Source: an uncultured Neomegalonema sp.
GTDB lineage: Bacteria > Pseudomonadota > Alphaproteobacteria > Rhodobacterales > Rhodobacteraceae
Assembly (NCBI GenBank): GCA_937922185.1
Contig: CAKZUT010000185.1
Location: forward strand, 1 to 32,489
DNA: 32,489 nucleotides
Direction of reading: 5' to 3'
Shown: one piece after another, positions 1 to 7,931 of the stretch
How positions within the stretch are numbered: the stretch's first letter is position 1
Layout of the letters: each line of letters starts with the position of its first letter
Notes under the pieces: model-generated
What the model saw: the letters and a program-made list of their open reading frames with translations, nothing else
What the model was told of the DNA's origin: nothing
Database searches by the model: none
Made by a program: the position numbers and the translations under genes

Positions 1-279
1 AAGATCATCGGGAACGCGCGCGGCCCCGCCGCCGATATCGTTCGTGATCTGGCGCAGGCATTCCGGGCTATCGCCGCGCGGGACTGGCCCGAAGCCGAAA
101 GCCACCTCGCCGTTGCCCTGCGCGACCACGCCCGCAGCGGCGGCTCCCGCGCCCAGCGTGACCTCGTCGAATTCGCCATGGCCAGCACCTTGCTGCGCCA
201 GGGCCGTGGCGCAGAGGCCCGCCGCCTCCTCTCCATCCGCCGCCCCCTCGCCACGCATGAGGGTTCGGTAGTGCAGTAG
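1..279 (+). CDS. C-terminal end of a tetratricopeptide-repeat (TTC38-like) protein, 5' truncated by the window
   Basis: Frame 1 is open from the first base to a TAG at 277-279, giving the last 92 residues of a protein that begins outside the window. The sequence is helical and Ala/Arg rich, with a segment reading GGSRAQRDLVEF followed by a TPR-like helix pair (LLRQGRGAEARRLL). From memory, that GGS-x-AQRD segment is typical of the C-terminus of bacterial proteins of the tetratricopeptide repeat 38 type. Such proteins are cytoplasmic helical-repeat proteins of unknown biochemical role. GC content matches the main chromosome and drops right after the stop codon. Because only the tail is visible, the family assignment is moderate and nothing can be said about its operon. 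Confidence 0.6.
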   Translation, partial: KIIGNARGPAADIVRDLAQAFRAIAARDWPEAESHLAVALRDHARSGGSRAQRDLVEFAMASTLLRQGRGAEARRLLSIRRPLATHEGSVVQ

Positions 280-529
280 GGGTGTTTGAAGGTCGGCTAC
301 TGGCCGGAATTTGCCTTTCTCACATGCGAAGGCGACGGGAATGTATCGCCGGAAGCGGTCAGAAACGGTCGATTCTGGCGGTGTCAAAAACGTATGAGTT
401 TCGGCGGATTTGAACGCTGTGGCTTTGCCCGCTTCGTACCCAGACCGGACTCTCGTGACTGCGAACACGGCGGTGAAATACTGCGGAAATCTGACATCGG
501 GTGAGCGTCCGGTGATGCCGCTTGGTAGT
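280..529. other. Lower-GC non-coding stretch with one copy of an imperfect 23-base direct repeat
   Basis: No convincing gene was seen. Short open frames here lack a ribosome binding site and codon character. One copy of a 23-base imperfect direct repeat lies at 363-385; its partner at 1252-1274 matches at 19 of 23 positions. The stretch separates the TPR-type gene from the unrecognised minus-strand gene at 530-1093. Confidence 0.5.
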
Positions 530-1093
530 CTATGCCGATTGGATAACTTGATGTGGACAATCGACTGCAAACCAAGTCGAACAATCTACAGGTTCTGGAT
601 CGGGATTCTCTGCGATGACGAAATGGAACGAAAGGTTCTTGCAAACCGGAAGATTTTCCAACTCTAACGCGAGTGACGTTGGTGAGTATTTGACGACGGC
701 AAGATCTTCGCAGCGCAAAATTGGCAGGCGGGCGTTCAGCCATTCACCGTCTTCCGTTCCAACAACAACCAGATTCCCGTCCTTACTCCATTCTTGGGCG
801 TCTAAACCCTGACCCGTACATGGATCACCCGAAACGCCTGAGCTGAGTGCAATCTTAAAATCTATACGGGATAACCGAGACATTGGTTCAGCGTTCTGGA
901 CCGACAACAGCGCGGCCCGACAGCGCTGAACGCGCATTCCTTCAGGCAGTGGGGGTTTTGGCTCTCTTTCTTCGAGAACAACTTTGGGTCGCCTTGATCC
1001 ATTCGACATCACCAACGCGGTCACGACGAATTCACCGATGGCGGTTTCGAATGACAATGAGCGCGAATCTGTAGATGCCAACGTTCGATCCAA
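530..1093 (-). CDS. Unrecognised protein of up to 187 residues in a low-GC island
   Basis: The product is not recognised. The open frame has balanced amino acid composition and a sensible protein-like C-terminal half (FHFVIAENPDPEPVDCSTWF), with no signal peptide or membrane segment, so a soluble cytoplasmic protein is expected. The start is uncertain. The longest version begins with TTG at 1093, shortly after an in-frame TAG, and has no ribosome binding site. An ATG at 1009 would give about 159 residues and also lacks one. The coding DNA is clearly lower in GC (mid to high forties in places by eye) than the flanking genes, which suggests horizontal acquisition. It stands alone, 439 bases downstream of xerD on the same strand. 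The mostly beta-looking sequence with a closing STWFAVD segment loosely recalls contact-system immunity proteins, but that is only an impression. It could also be a degraded gene. Confidence 0.5.
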   Translation of the reverse strand: MDRTLASTDSRSLSFETAIGEFVVTALVMSNGSRRPKVVLEEREPKPPLPEGMRVQRCRAALLSVQNAEPMSRLSRIDFKIALSSGVSGDPCTGQGLDAQEWSKDGNLVVVGTEDGEWLNARLPILRCEDLAVVKYSPTSLALELENLPVCKNLSFHFVIAENPDPEPVDCSTWFAVDCPHQVIQSA

Positions 1094-1532
1094 AGTACAC
1101 TACCGTCTAGTCAGCTTAATTCCAAAGTAGCAGTTCGTCGAGGCAGGTCACTCGTTGCAGCGCGTTGCGCCGCACCCTCAAATTTCCGGTTCTGGCTATT
1201 TTCCACCGTAGTCCGATTTTCCAAAAACCCCTGCCAAAACTTGCCTGCAATAAACGGTCGTTTTTGGCGGCGTTCTGATTCCGCTTAGAATCCCTGCGTT
1301 TCAGAGTGCCAAAAACCTCCGCCGAAACCTCTTCAGTTTTGACAGGTTTTCGCCCCTAGAATATGGCCGCTTCGCGCTCTCTGTCACCGTGTGCGCTGCA
1401 TAACGGAAAGGCAACTTCGGGCACGAAGCAGAAAATGACCTGCCCCGAGTTCACGGCCTCATCACGACGAGCAACCATACGATGTCCTTTGCCGTGGTGG
1501 CGGGCGACACACAGGCAGTGGCACACGATGCC
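1094..1532. other. 439-base non-coding gap with repeated A/C-rich motifs
   Basis: No gene is supported. The stretch carries the second copy of the 23-base imperfect repeat (1252-1274). It also carries a second imperfect direct repeat pair, 1221-1240 and 1309-1328, built on CCAAAAACCYCYGCC and matching at 17 of 20 positions. It lies downstream of xerD and upstream of the 530-1093 gene, so any promoter for that gene should be here; I could not pick a convincing one. Base composition is lower in GC than the core genes. It may be remnant DNA of an old insertion. Confidence 0.5.
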
Positions 1533-2432
1533 TCAATCTCCCTTCCGCGCCAGCGGGTGTTTCGCCAGCACCAGATCGGCCAGATCGTCGGGCACCACAT
1601 GCGTATAGATTTCCGTCGTCGCGATATCCGCATGGCCCAGCAGCGTCTGAATCACCCGCAAATCCGCTCCGTTGGCCAGCAGATGTGTGGCAAAGGCATG
1701 GCGCAGGGTATGGGGCGACACCTTCGTCGCATCCAGCCCCGCCTCCGCCGCCAGTCCCCGTAATATCTGGAAGAACCGCGCGCGGGTCAGATGCCCCGAT
1801 TTTCCCCGTGACGGGAACAGGAAGGGTGACCCTTTCCCCCGCGCGGCTTCCACGCGGTCCCGCTCCGGCAGCCACGCGGCAATCGCCTCGCGCGCCCGCT
1901 CCGACAGCGGCACCATCCGCTCCTTGCCGCCCTTGCCCTTCACCGGCACCATGCGCGGCAATCGCCGCACCCCGGCCACGGGCAGCGACACGAGTTCGGA
2001 GGTCCGCAACCCCGAGGCATAGAGCATCTCGACAAGGCAGATCGTGCGAAGCGCCCGGTAATCGCGTCCCTTGCGCGCCGTGGCCAGCAGGGCCGACACG
2101 TCATCAACCGTCAGCGTCCGGGGCAGCGTGCGCGCCTTCCTCGGCCCCTTCACCGGTGCGGCGGGGTCGTCCTCGCGCCAGCCCTCGGCGAACAGAAACG
2201 CATGGAACTGACGGATCGCCGACAGGTGCCGGGCGCGGGTCGAGGCGGCGAACCCGGCGGCACCGAGACCGGCGATATGGCCTTCGATATCGCTCCGGCT
2301 CGCCGTGATGATATCCGGCACCGATTTCTCGTATTCCGCCAGATCGCGGCGATAGGCGTCGAGTGTATTGAGCGCCGCCCCGCGTTCGGCGGCGAGGTGG
2401 TTGAGAAACGCCCCGAGCGGGTCTAGCGCCAT
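1533..2432 (-). CDS. xerD: Tyrosine recombinase XerD
   Basis: This is a 299-residue site-specific tyrosine recombinase, a normal length for XerC/XerD, which resolve chromosome dimers at dif together with FtsK. The N-terminal SAM-like core-binding domain (about residues 5-90) precedes the catalytic domain. All catalytic residues are visible: Arg143 in ASGLRTSEL, Lys170 in KGGKERMVP, His241 and Arg244 in HTLRHAF, His267 in LLGHADI and the nucleophile Tyr276 in TEIYTHV. The ATG at 2432 overlaps the stop of the upstream secreted-protein gene by 10 bases, so it is probably translationally coupled in a three-gene minus-strand operon. XerD rather than XerC is chosen from overall sequence feel and from the aroK neighbourhood seen in related bacteria. 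It is intact, with no adjacent att-like core, so it is a housekeeping enzyme and not a phage integrase. Confidence 0.92.
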   Translation of the reverse strand: MALDPLGAFLNHLAAERGAALNTLDAYRRDLAEYEKSVPDIITASRSDIEGHIAGLGAAGFAASTRARHLSAIRQFHAFLFAEGWREDDPAAPVKGPRKARTLPRTLTVDDVSALLATARKGRDYRALRTICLVEMLYASGLRTSELVSLPVAGVRRLPRMVPVKGKGGKERMVPLSERAREAIAAWLPERDRVEAARGKGSPFLFPSRGKSGHLTRARFFQILRGLAAEAGLDATKVSPHTLRHAFATHLLANGADLRVIQTLLGHADIATTEIYTHVVPDDLADLVLAKHPLARKGD

Positions 2433-4063
2433 CGCTCGGTAATCATGGTTTCAATGGCGATACTGCGGGCTTCGTCGGACAGCCCGATATCCTGCAAGGC
2501 CCGGATCAGCGTATCGAGGGTCCGCGCCGTGGGCGGCGTTTCCTTTCCGATCTCGGCGGCGGACCACAGCACGGCCTCCGCTGCCCGTCCCTCGCGCGCC
2601 GCTCTGAGAAATCCCTCATCCGGCAGATTGGGGCGCAGGGCGATCCTGAACCCGGCCAGTGAGGCCAGCGCCCGCCGTGCGTGTTCGTCGCCGTTCCGGG
2701 TGCGCTGGCGCAGGGTATCGCCATATCCGCGCTGCCATGCCCCCGCCCGCTCGGGATCGGCCACGGCCATGACGGCGGCGATATCGGCTTGCTCCGCGAT
2801 GGTCTTCGTTCCCTGAGCATCCGACCATGCGCCCGCCTGCCTGACGAACCCGCCCAGCAGCATTGCATCACGCAGGGCATAGCCGACCGCTCCCAGTGTG
2901 GCCGCCTCGCTCACGGGTACCTGTGCCGCCGCCGGAGCGAGCACGCGCGCAAGCTGTGCGAAGCCACCGGGGCCACCCGAGCGCGCCGAGGCGATCAGCG
3001 CATTGCCCATCGCCGTCGCATCCGGTTTGTCATCGGCGTCCTTCACGGCTTTTGCGCGTGTGCCCAGCGGCCCATCGACCTCATCGGCAAAGGAGACATA
3101 CATCTCGCGCAGAACGGCTGTATCGATGGCCCCTACGGCCTCCAGCCGCTCCGCTGCGACCAACGCTCCGTCCGCGCCTGTGCTTTCCAGCGCGAACAGA
3201 CCGGCGATCATCGGCAGGGGCGCGCTCTCGATAGCGGGGCGGTTCGCGCGGCCCAGACTCCGCAGCATCGCGATCCGCAGCGGGGTCAGCATACTGGCAT
3301 GGGGAACCGGCACGTAGTCGATCAGGCTCTCATCCACGAGAGCTTCCAGCAGCGGCGCATCCGTCGGTTCCACCCCGCCCAGTTCGACCATCGCATTGAC
3401 GGCCACGGCGGCCAGCGGATCGCCGCTCCGGGCCAGGCAATAGGCTCGCAGAGACGGCCAGAAGGTATCCCCCTGCTCCCCCTCGGGCGGGTCCGCCCCC
3501 AGCACATCCTTTTCGCACAGCGTTTCGTCGCGCCCCACGATCAGCGCCGCCTCGGCCCGTGCGCGTTGCAGGTCGATCCCCGGATCGCGCCCGGCGGCTC
3601 CGGCAAGACTGGCCGCTTCCTCCGCCGCCCCGAATCGCGTCAGCGCCCTTGCGCGCGCGGCGAGCAGGCCCTCGGATTTCTCCGGCGGCGTCACCCCCGC
3701 CACCAACACCCGGCGCACCAGCCGATTGACGGTATATAACCGCGTCGGCACGGCGGCATCGATCAGCTCGATGGCGCGGGAGCCGGTCGTCGTTCCCCAC
3801 ATCGCATCGTCCAGCCCGAGTGCTCCGGCCCCGGCAAGGCCCGCCGCCTCGACCGAAGGGGCTTCGAGACTGGTTGAGTCGATGCCGTCATCGAAGCCGA
3901 CGGCGCTGTACCCGTCCGTTGGCGCGATCGTGATCGGCTCATCCGGGTCGCCCGCCACTGTGGGTTGCCCAAGCAGGACTTCCTGCGCGGGGGCGGGGCC
4001 TGTCCCGACCATCATGAAGGCGGGAATCAGCAGCAGGGGCTTAATCACCTTGGAAGAGAACAT
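2423..4063 (-). CDS. Large secreted helical protein of unknown function
   Basis: The product is about 546 residues with a classical signal peptide: basic FSSKVIK, a hydrophobic LLLIPAFMMVG core and cleavage near PAPAQ. It should therefore be periplasmic or envelope-associated. After an acidic Pro/Gly/Thr-containing linker, the rest is Ala/Leu-rich helical sequence that looks like a solenoid of TPR-like hairpins, with no catalytic motif I recognise. Similar proteins sit between xerD and aroK in Rhodobacteraceae, where some carry a misleading 'antifreeze glycopeptide' label; that is from memory. I prefer the ATG at 4063 because GAGG lies 9 bases before it. An ATG at 4078 would add five residues but has no ribosome binding site. 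The 5' end overlaps the small membrane protein gene and the 3' end overlaps xerD, suggesting coupled translation. Confidence 0.8.
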   Translation of the reverse strand: MFSSKVIKPLLLIPAFMMVGTGPAPAQEVLLGQPTVAGDPDEPITIAPTDGYSAVGFDDGIDSTSLEAPSVEAAGLAGAGALGLDDAMWGTTTGSRAIELIDAAVPTRLYTVNRLVRRVLVAGVTPPEKSEGLLAARARALTRFGAAEEAASLAGAAGRDPGIDLQRARAEAALIVGRDETLCEKDVLGADPPEGEQGDTFWPSLRAYCLARSGDPLAAVAVNAMVELGGVEPTDAPLLEALVDESLIDYVPVPHASMLTPLRIAMLRSLGRANRPAIESAPLPMIAGLFALESTGADGALVAAERLEAVGAIDTAVLREMYVSFADEVDGPLGTRAKAVKDADDKPDATAMGNALIASARSGGPGGFAQLARVLAPAAAQVPVSEAATLGAVGYALRDAMLLGGFVRQAGAWSDAQGTKTIAEQADIAAVMAVADPERAGAWQRGYGDTLRQRTRNGDEHARRALASLAGFRIALRPNLPDEGFLRAAREGRAAEAVLWSAAEIGKETPPTARTLDTLIRALQDIGLSDEARSIAIETMITERWR

Positions 4064-4187
4064 CCTTGGGAACCTCATGTACGAGTTCGCGAAGCGGTGA
4101 CGGAATATCGACGATCACGACATACGCCGCCGCGACCAGCAGGGCCAATAGCACCAGAACGAGTAGAAACCTCAAGAAGCGGCCCAC
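4041..4187 (-). CDS. Small single-pass membrane protein (48 residues), GTG start
   Basis: This short gene starts with GTG at 4187, preceded by an AAAGGG ribosome binding site about 7 bases upstream, and ends at TAA 4043-4041. It encodes a basic N-terminus (GRFLRF), one strongly hydrophobic helix at about residues 7-26 (rich in Leu, Val and Ala) and a short acidic/basic tail ending FQGD. It is thus a probable inner membrane microprotein with its tail in the periplasm. Its 3' end overlaps the start of the large secreted protein by about 20 bases in another frame, the usual pattern of translational coupling. It is the first gene of the minus-strand run leading to xerD and is divergent from aroK. 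Similar short membrane proteins occur at this position in Rhodobacteraceae as far as I recall. The function is unknown. Confidence 0.75.
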   Translation of the reverse strand: MGRFLRFLLVLVLLALLVAAAYVVIVDIPSPLRELVHEVPKDVLFQGD

Positions 4188-4314
4188 CGCATTACCCTTT
4201 CCATGCGACCTTGAGAGGATTATAGCCTCGGCAGGTCTGACCTGAATGTCGTCCGGTATGTGTATATTTCGTGAGCGCGCGTGTCACACCGCGTTTTCGT
4301 GGTGACGGGAAAAT

Positions 4315-4878
4315 ATGGCGAAAGATCAACAGATCCCCGATACCCGCGCCGTTCTGCAACGGCATGTGGTGCTTGTCGGCCTCATGGGGGCCGGAAAAAG
4401 TGCTATCGGACGCCGGGTCGCCAACCGGATCGGTGCGCGGTTCCGCGATGCGGATACCGAAATCGAGAAAGCCGCCGGGATGCGGATCAGCGATATCTTC
4501 GCCGTTCACGGGGAAGGGGAGTTCCGTATCGGCGAACGCCGCGTCATCGCGCGCCTGCTGACGGGCAGGCCGCTGGTGCTGGCCACGGGCGGCGGGGCCT
4601 ATATGGATGACGAGACCCGCGCCCTGCTGAAAGGGGCCGCGACGACCATCTGGATGCGCGCCGAACTGGATACCCTCGTTCGCCGCTGTGCGAAGCGGGG
4701 CAACCGCCCCTTGCTGAAGAACGGCGATCCGCGCGAGATTCTCGCCGGTCTCATGGATATCCGCTACCCGGTCTACGCCGAGGCCGATGTGACCATCGAA
4801 AGTCGGGACGAACCCCATGAATACGCCGTGGAGGCGATTATCGATATCCTGCACAAGCGCGGGGATCTGCTGATATGA
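4315..4878 (+). CDS. aroK: Shikimate kinase
   Basis: Shikimate kinase phosphorylates shikimate at the 3-hydroxyl using ATP, the fifth step of the chorismate pathway, in the cytoplasm. The 187-residue protein has the expected length and motifs: Walker A GLMGAGKS at residues 22-29, the DAD acidic motif at 45-47 (magnesium and shikimate binding), Arg71 in EFRIGE, the GGG loop at 92-94 and the lid arginine in NRPLL near 131. The ATG at 4315 follows GACGGGA. A 7-bp hairpin with a TTTT loop (4287-4293 paired with 4298-4304) sits just before it and could affect initiation. The stop overlaps the aroB start as ATGA, so the two genes form an operon. It is divergent from the xerD operon, and the 128 bases between must hold both promoters. 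Confidence 0.96.
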   Translation: MAKDQQIPDTRAVLQRHVVLVGLMGAGKSAIGRRVANRIGARFRDADTEIEKAAGMRISDIFAVHGEGEFRIGERRVIARLLTGRPLVLATGGGAYMDDETRALLKGAATTIWMRAELDTLVRRCAKRGNRPLLKNGDPREILAGLMDIRYPVYAEADVTIESRDEPHEYAVEAIIDILHKRGDLLI

Positions 4879-6005
4879 GCGCCCCCTCCTGCACCGTGGT
4901 TCCCGTTGCCCTGGGCGAGCGCAGCTACGAGGTCGTTATCGGAACCGGCTTGCTGGCCACTGCCGGCTCCCGCCTCGCCCCGTTTTTTCGCAGGCCCCGC
5001 ACGGTCATCGTCACCGACGCCACCGTCGCGCCCCTGCATCTTGCCACCCTGCAAGCCGGTCTTGAAGCGGGCGGCATCGGGTCCGAGGCGATCATCGTCC
5101 CGGCGGGTGAAGGCTCGAAAAGCTGGCCCGTTCTGGAGCGTGTGGTGGAGGAACTGCTCGCCCACCGGGTCGAGCGCGACGATCTCGTCATCGCCTTCGG
5201 CGGCGGCGTTATCGGTGATCTGGCGGGATTCGCCGCCGCGATCCTGCGCCGGGGCGTCGGCTTCATCCAGATACCGACCTCCCTTCTGGCGCAGGTGGAC
5301 AGCTCCGTTGGCGGCAAGACGGGAATCAATTCCCCTCTGGGCAAGAACCTGATCGGAGCCTTTCATCAGCCGCGCCACGTCCTGATTGATATCGACGTAC
5401 TCGACACCCTGAGTGACCGGGAGTTTCTGGCCGGGTATGGCGAGGTGGTGAAATACGGCCTTCTGGGCGATGCGGATTTCTTCGACTGGCTGGAAACCGA
5501 AGGCCCCCGCCTGCGTGACGGTGACAAAACGGGCCGGATCGAGGCCGTCCGCCGGTCGGTCGCCGCCAAGGCGGGCATCGTATCCCGCGACGAGAAGGAG
5601 CAGGGCGAGCGCGCTCTCCTGAATCTCGGCCATACTTTCGGCCATGCGCTGGAGGCTGCCACCGGCTATTCCGCCCGTCTCCTGCATGGTGAGGGTGTGG
5701 CGATCGGCATGGGCCTCGCCTTCACCCTGTCCGCGCGCCTCGGCCTCTGCGCGCAGGAAATCCCGTCACGGGTCGCCGCCCATTTCGCCGATATGGGCAT
5801 GAAGCGCACGCTGGCGGATATTCCGGGCGACCTGCCCGATGCCGGGGGCCTGATCGAGTTGATGGGTCAGGACAAGAAAGTCGTCGGCGGCGTCCCCGCC
5901 TTCATCCTCTGCCGCGCCATAGGCGACGCCTTCATCAGCCGCGAAGTGCCCCCCGATGCCGTCCGCGCTGTCCTTCAGGAAGCCATCACGGGCCGCCGCC
6001 TCTGA
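4875..6005 (+). CDS. aroB: 3-dehydroquinate synthase
   Basis: AroB converts DAHP to 3-dehydroquinate, the second shikimate pathway step, using NAD+ and a divalent metal. The 376-residue length is typical. Visible motifs include the NAD-binding GGGVIGDLAGF, the QIPTSLLAQVDSSVGGKTGIN block, and the metal ligands Glu in GEVVKYG, His in NLGHTFGHALE and His in LLHGEGVAIGM. The gene begins within the aroK stop (ATGA), so it is translationally coupled to aroK, the common arrangement in many proteobacteria. It ends 54 bases from the convergent cysteine synthase gene, with no strong terminator between them. Nothing is unusual about it. Confidence 0.97.
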   Translation: MSAPSCTVVPVALGERSYEVVIGTGLLATAGSRLAPFFRRPRTVIVTDATVAPLHLATLQAGLEAGGIGSEAIIVPAGEGSKSWPVLERVVEELLAHRVERDDLVIAFGGGVIGDLAGFAAAILRRGVGFIQIPTSLLAQVDSSVGGKTGINSPLGKNLIGAFHQPRHVLIDIDVLDTLSDREFLAGYGEVVKYGLLGDADFFDWLETEGPRLRDGDKTGRIEAVRRSVAAKAGIVSRDEKEQGERALLNLGHTFGHALEAATGYSARLLHGEGVAIGMGLAFTLSARLGLCAQEIPSRVAAHFADMGMKRTLADIPGDLPDAGGLIELMGQDKKVVGGVPAFILCRAIGDAFISREVPPDAVRAVLQEAITGRRL

Positions 6006-6059
6006 CGCAGCCCGTTATCGCTCCCGTCCCGCATGAGGATGCGTCGAAGGGAAATCCGA

Positions 6060-7088
6060 TCACCCGACAAACACGCCGGGCCGATCCTGCCTGCGCTCCA
6101 GAAAATCCGGCGTCGGCAGGTTTTTCGAGCGCAGGAATTCCGGGTTCCACAGCTTCGACTGATAGCGGCTGCCGTAATCGCACAGGATCGTCACGATGGT
6201 ATGGCCCGGTCCCATCTCCCTCGCCATCCGCACGGCTCCGGCGACATTGATGCCGGTCGAGAGGCCCATGCACAGCCCTTCATGTTCCAGCAGGTCGAAC
6301 ATGATTTCCAGCCCCTCCGCGTCGGGGATGCGATACGCGAAATCGGGGGTGAAGCCCTCCAGATTCGCCGTGACCCGCCCCTGTCCGATACCCTCGGAGA
6401 CCGAAGATCCCTCGGAAGCCAGTTCACCGGTCTTGTAATAGCTGTAGAGGGCCGCGCCTTCGGGGTCGGCAAGGCCGACTTTCACGCCTTTCGGCTGAAG
6501 ACCCGCCGCGACCCCTGCGATTGTGCCTCCTGATCCGGCGGCACAGATAAAACCGTCTACCTTGCCGCCCGTCTGTTCCCAGATTTCGGGGGCGGTCGAG
6601 TCGATATGGGCCTGCCGGTTTGCCACATTGTCGAACTGCTGCGCCCAGATCGCGCCGTTCGGTTCGGTTTCGGCCAGCTTTGCGGCCAGACGCCCTGAGT
6701 AATGCACGTAATTATCCGGGTTGCGATAGGGCAGGGCGGGCACCTCGATCAATTCGGCCCCGATCAGGCGCAGCGTATCCTTCTTCTCGTCGCTCTGGGT
6801 GTCGGGAATCACGATGACCGAGCGAAAACCCATGGCCCGGCCCACCAGCGTCAGCCCGATGCCGGTATTGCCCGCCGTGCCCTCCACGATCACGCCGCCG
6901 GGTTTCAGCGTCCCCTTCGCCATGGCATCGCGGATGATCCACAGGGCCGCCCGGTCCTTGACCGACTGGCCCGGATTCATGAATTCGGCCTTGCCGTAGA
7001 TATCGCAGCCCGTCATCTCCGAGGCTTTCGCAAGGCGGATCAACGGGGTATTTCCCACGGCTTCGGGCATATCGGCACAGACGCGCAT
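6060..7088 (-). CDS. cysK: Cysteine synthase (O-acetylserine sulfhydrylase), PLP-dependent
   Basis: This is a fold type II PLP enzyme that makes cysteine from O-acetylserine and sulfide in the cytoplasm. The 342-residue protein has Lys44 in the PLP Schiff-base motif (SVKDRAA), the substrate loop TAGNTGIG at 71-78, the phosphate-binding AAGSGGTIAG, and a Ser in GLSTGINVAG that contacts the pyridine nitrogen. I chose the ATG at 7088 because AAAGGA lies 7 bases upstream and the family motif VGNTPLIRL falls near residue 11. The open frame continues to 7190, but with no family-like sequence. It is longer than E. coli CysK by some 20 residues, which I recall as normal for Rhodobacterales. Cystathionine beta-synthase-type activity cannot be excluded. 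The gene is monocistronic and convergent with aroB. Confidence 0.9.
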   Translation of the reverse strand: MRVCADMPEAVGNTPLIRLAKASEMTGCDIYGKAEFMNPGQSVKDRAALWIIRDAMAKGTLKPGGVIVEGTAGNTGIGLTLVGRAMGFRSVIVIPDTQSDEKKDTLRLIGAELIEVPALPYRNPDNYVHYSGRLAAKLAETEPNGAIWAQQFDNVANRQAHIDSTAPEIWEQTGGKVDGFICAAGSGGTIAGVAAGLQPKGVKVGLADPEGAALYSYYKTGELASEGSSVSEGIGQGRVTANLEGFTPDFAYRIPDAEGLEIMFDLLEHEGLCMGLSTGINVAGAVRMAREMGPGHTIVTILCDYGSRYQSKLWNPEFLRSKNLPTPDFLERRQDRPGVFVG

Positions 7089-7142
7089 GGCATGATCCTT
7101 TCCTGTTCGGCAGTGCGGCATAGGTAGAGCCGGAATCGGGGC

Positions 7143-7168
7143 GCGTAAACACCCTGCGTTAAACATCC
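7143..7168. promoter_or_regulatory. Tandem imperfect repeat in the divergent promoter region
   Basis: Two near-identical units, GCGTAAACACC (7143-7153) and GCGTTAAACATCC (7156-7168), lie in tandem with a 13-base period in the 143-base region between cysK and the divergent exported-protein gene. Tandem sites with a period near one helical turn can be regulator-binding sites. The evidence is only the repeat itself and its position. Confidence 0.25.
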
Positions 7169-7231
7169 GGCAGAACCGTTTCCGCCACAAAGTAGCACTA
7201 GCCTGCGCGCCGAATCATTGAGGAGCCTTCC

Positions 7232-7900
7232 ATGACCGTTATGACCCGCCGTTCATTCGCCGCCGGTGCCGCGACCCTTGCCGTTCTCCCGGCGACGCCC
7301 GCGCTCTCCGGTGTCGCCGCGCGCACTTTTCGCGTGATGCGGGGCAGCAGCCAGATCGGCACCCATACCGTCAGTGTTCAGCGCCTTGCCGACGGCGGCA
7401 GGCTGGCGACCAGCAATATCGATATCGCCGTGAAGGGTCTCGGCATCATCACGCTCTACAGCTACACGCTCAGTTGCACGGAAACCTACGACGCACAGGG
7501 CCAGCTCGTCTCGATGGACGGCCAGTGCAATGACGACGGCGATTCCCACTTTGTTAAGGTGGACCGGGAAGGCGATATGCTGGTCGTCAGCGGATCGTCC
7601 TATAACGGCCCCACGCCGCTGGCTTCGACCGGCGCGGCCAGCTACTGGCGCAAGGATAACCTTTCCGCATCGCCGTGGATCAGCACGCAATCGGGCGAAT
7701 TGCTCGCCGTATCCGCATCGCCGATTTCCAGCCCGGAGGCTCCGGCGGGGGCGACTGCCTATCGCGTCACCAACAATACCGACTACACCATCGACGTCTT
7801 CTATGATTCGCGTGGTGAGTGGGTCGGCTCGGCGTTTGACGCCAAGGGTGAGCGGGCCACCATGCAGTATCTTTCCGAGACCGGAGCGTTGCAGGGCTGA
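7232..7900 (+). CDS. Tat-exported protein, DUF6134-like
   Basis: The 222-residue product begins with a twin-arginine signal (MTRRSFAAGAATLAVL) and a probable cleavage site near PALSGVAA, so it should be exported folded to the periplasm. The mature part is beta-rich: the RVMRGSSQIGTHTV start, a central LGIITLYSYTLSCTETY segment with two nearby cysteines, and the closing NNTDYTIDVFYDSRGEWVG. I recall this as the DUF6134 family, whose function is unknown. It resembles lipocalin-like or DUF3108-type barrels in general pattern. The ATG at 7232 follows GAGGAG with good spacing. The gene lies 31 bases ahead of a short-chain dehydrogenase on the same strand and may be co-transcribed with it. Confidence 0.8.
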   Translation: MTVMTRRSFAAGAATLAVLPATPALSGVAARTFRVMRGSSQIGTHTVSVQRLADGGRLATSNIDIAVKGLGIITLYSYTLSCTETYDAQGQLVSMDGQCNDDGDSHFVKVDREGDMLVVSGSSYNGPTPLASTGAASYWRKDNLSASPWISTQSGELLAVSASPISSPEAPAGATAYRVTNNTDYTIDVFYDSRGEWVGSAFDAKGERATMQYLSETGALQG

Positions 7901-7931
7901 CGCTCCCCTTCCCCTTCCGAGGAGCGTAGTT

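Noticed and set aside
384-743. 119-residue minus-strand frame and overlapping plus-strand frames at 410-667
   Set aside because: They overlap the better 530-1093 frame, have no ribosome binding site, and have compositions rich in Arg/Ser/Pro typical of chance frames.
1533-2432. Tyrosine recombinase as integrase of a mobile element next to the low-GC island
   Set aside because: It is translationally coupled to housekeeping-type genes and has full XerD features; no att-like sites or phage genes accompany it.
2681-3739. 352-residue plus-strand frame through the large secreted protein gene
   Set aside because: It is Arg/His/Gln-rich and crosses a gene with a signal peptide and overlapping neighbours on the other strand.
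4287-4304. Hairpin before aroK as a riboswitch or attenuator
   Set aside because: A 7-bp stem with one G-U pair and a TTTT loop is too little structure to call a regulator; it is noted only within the aroK entry.
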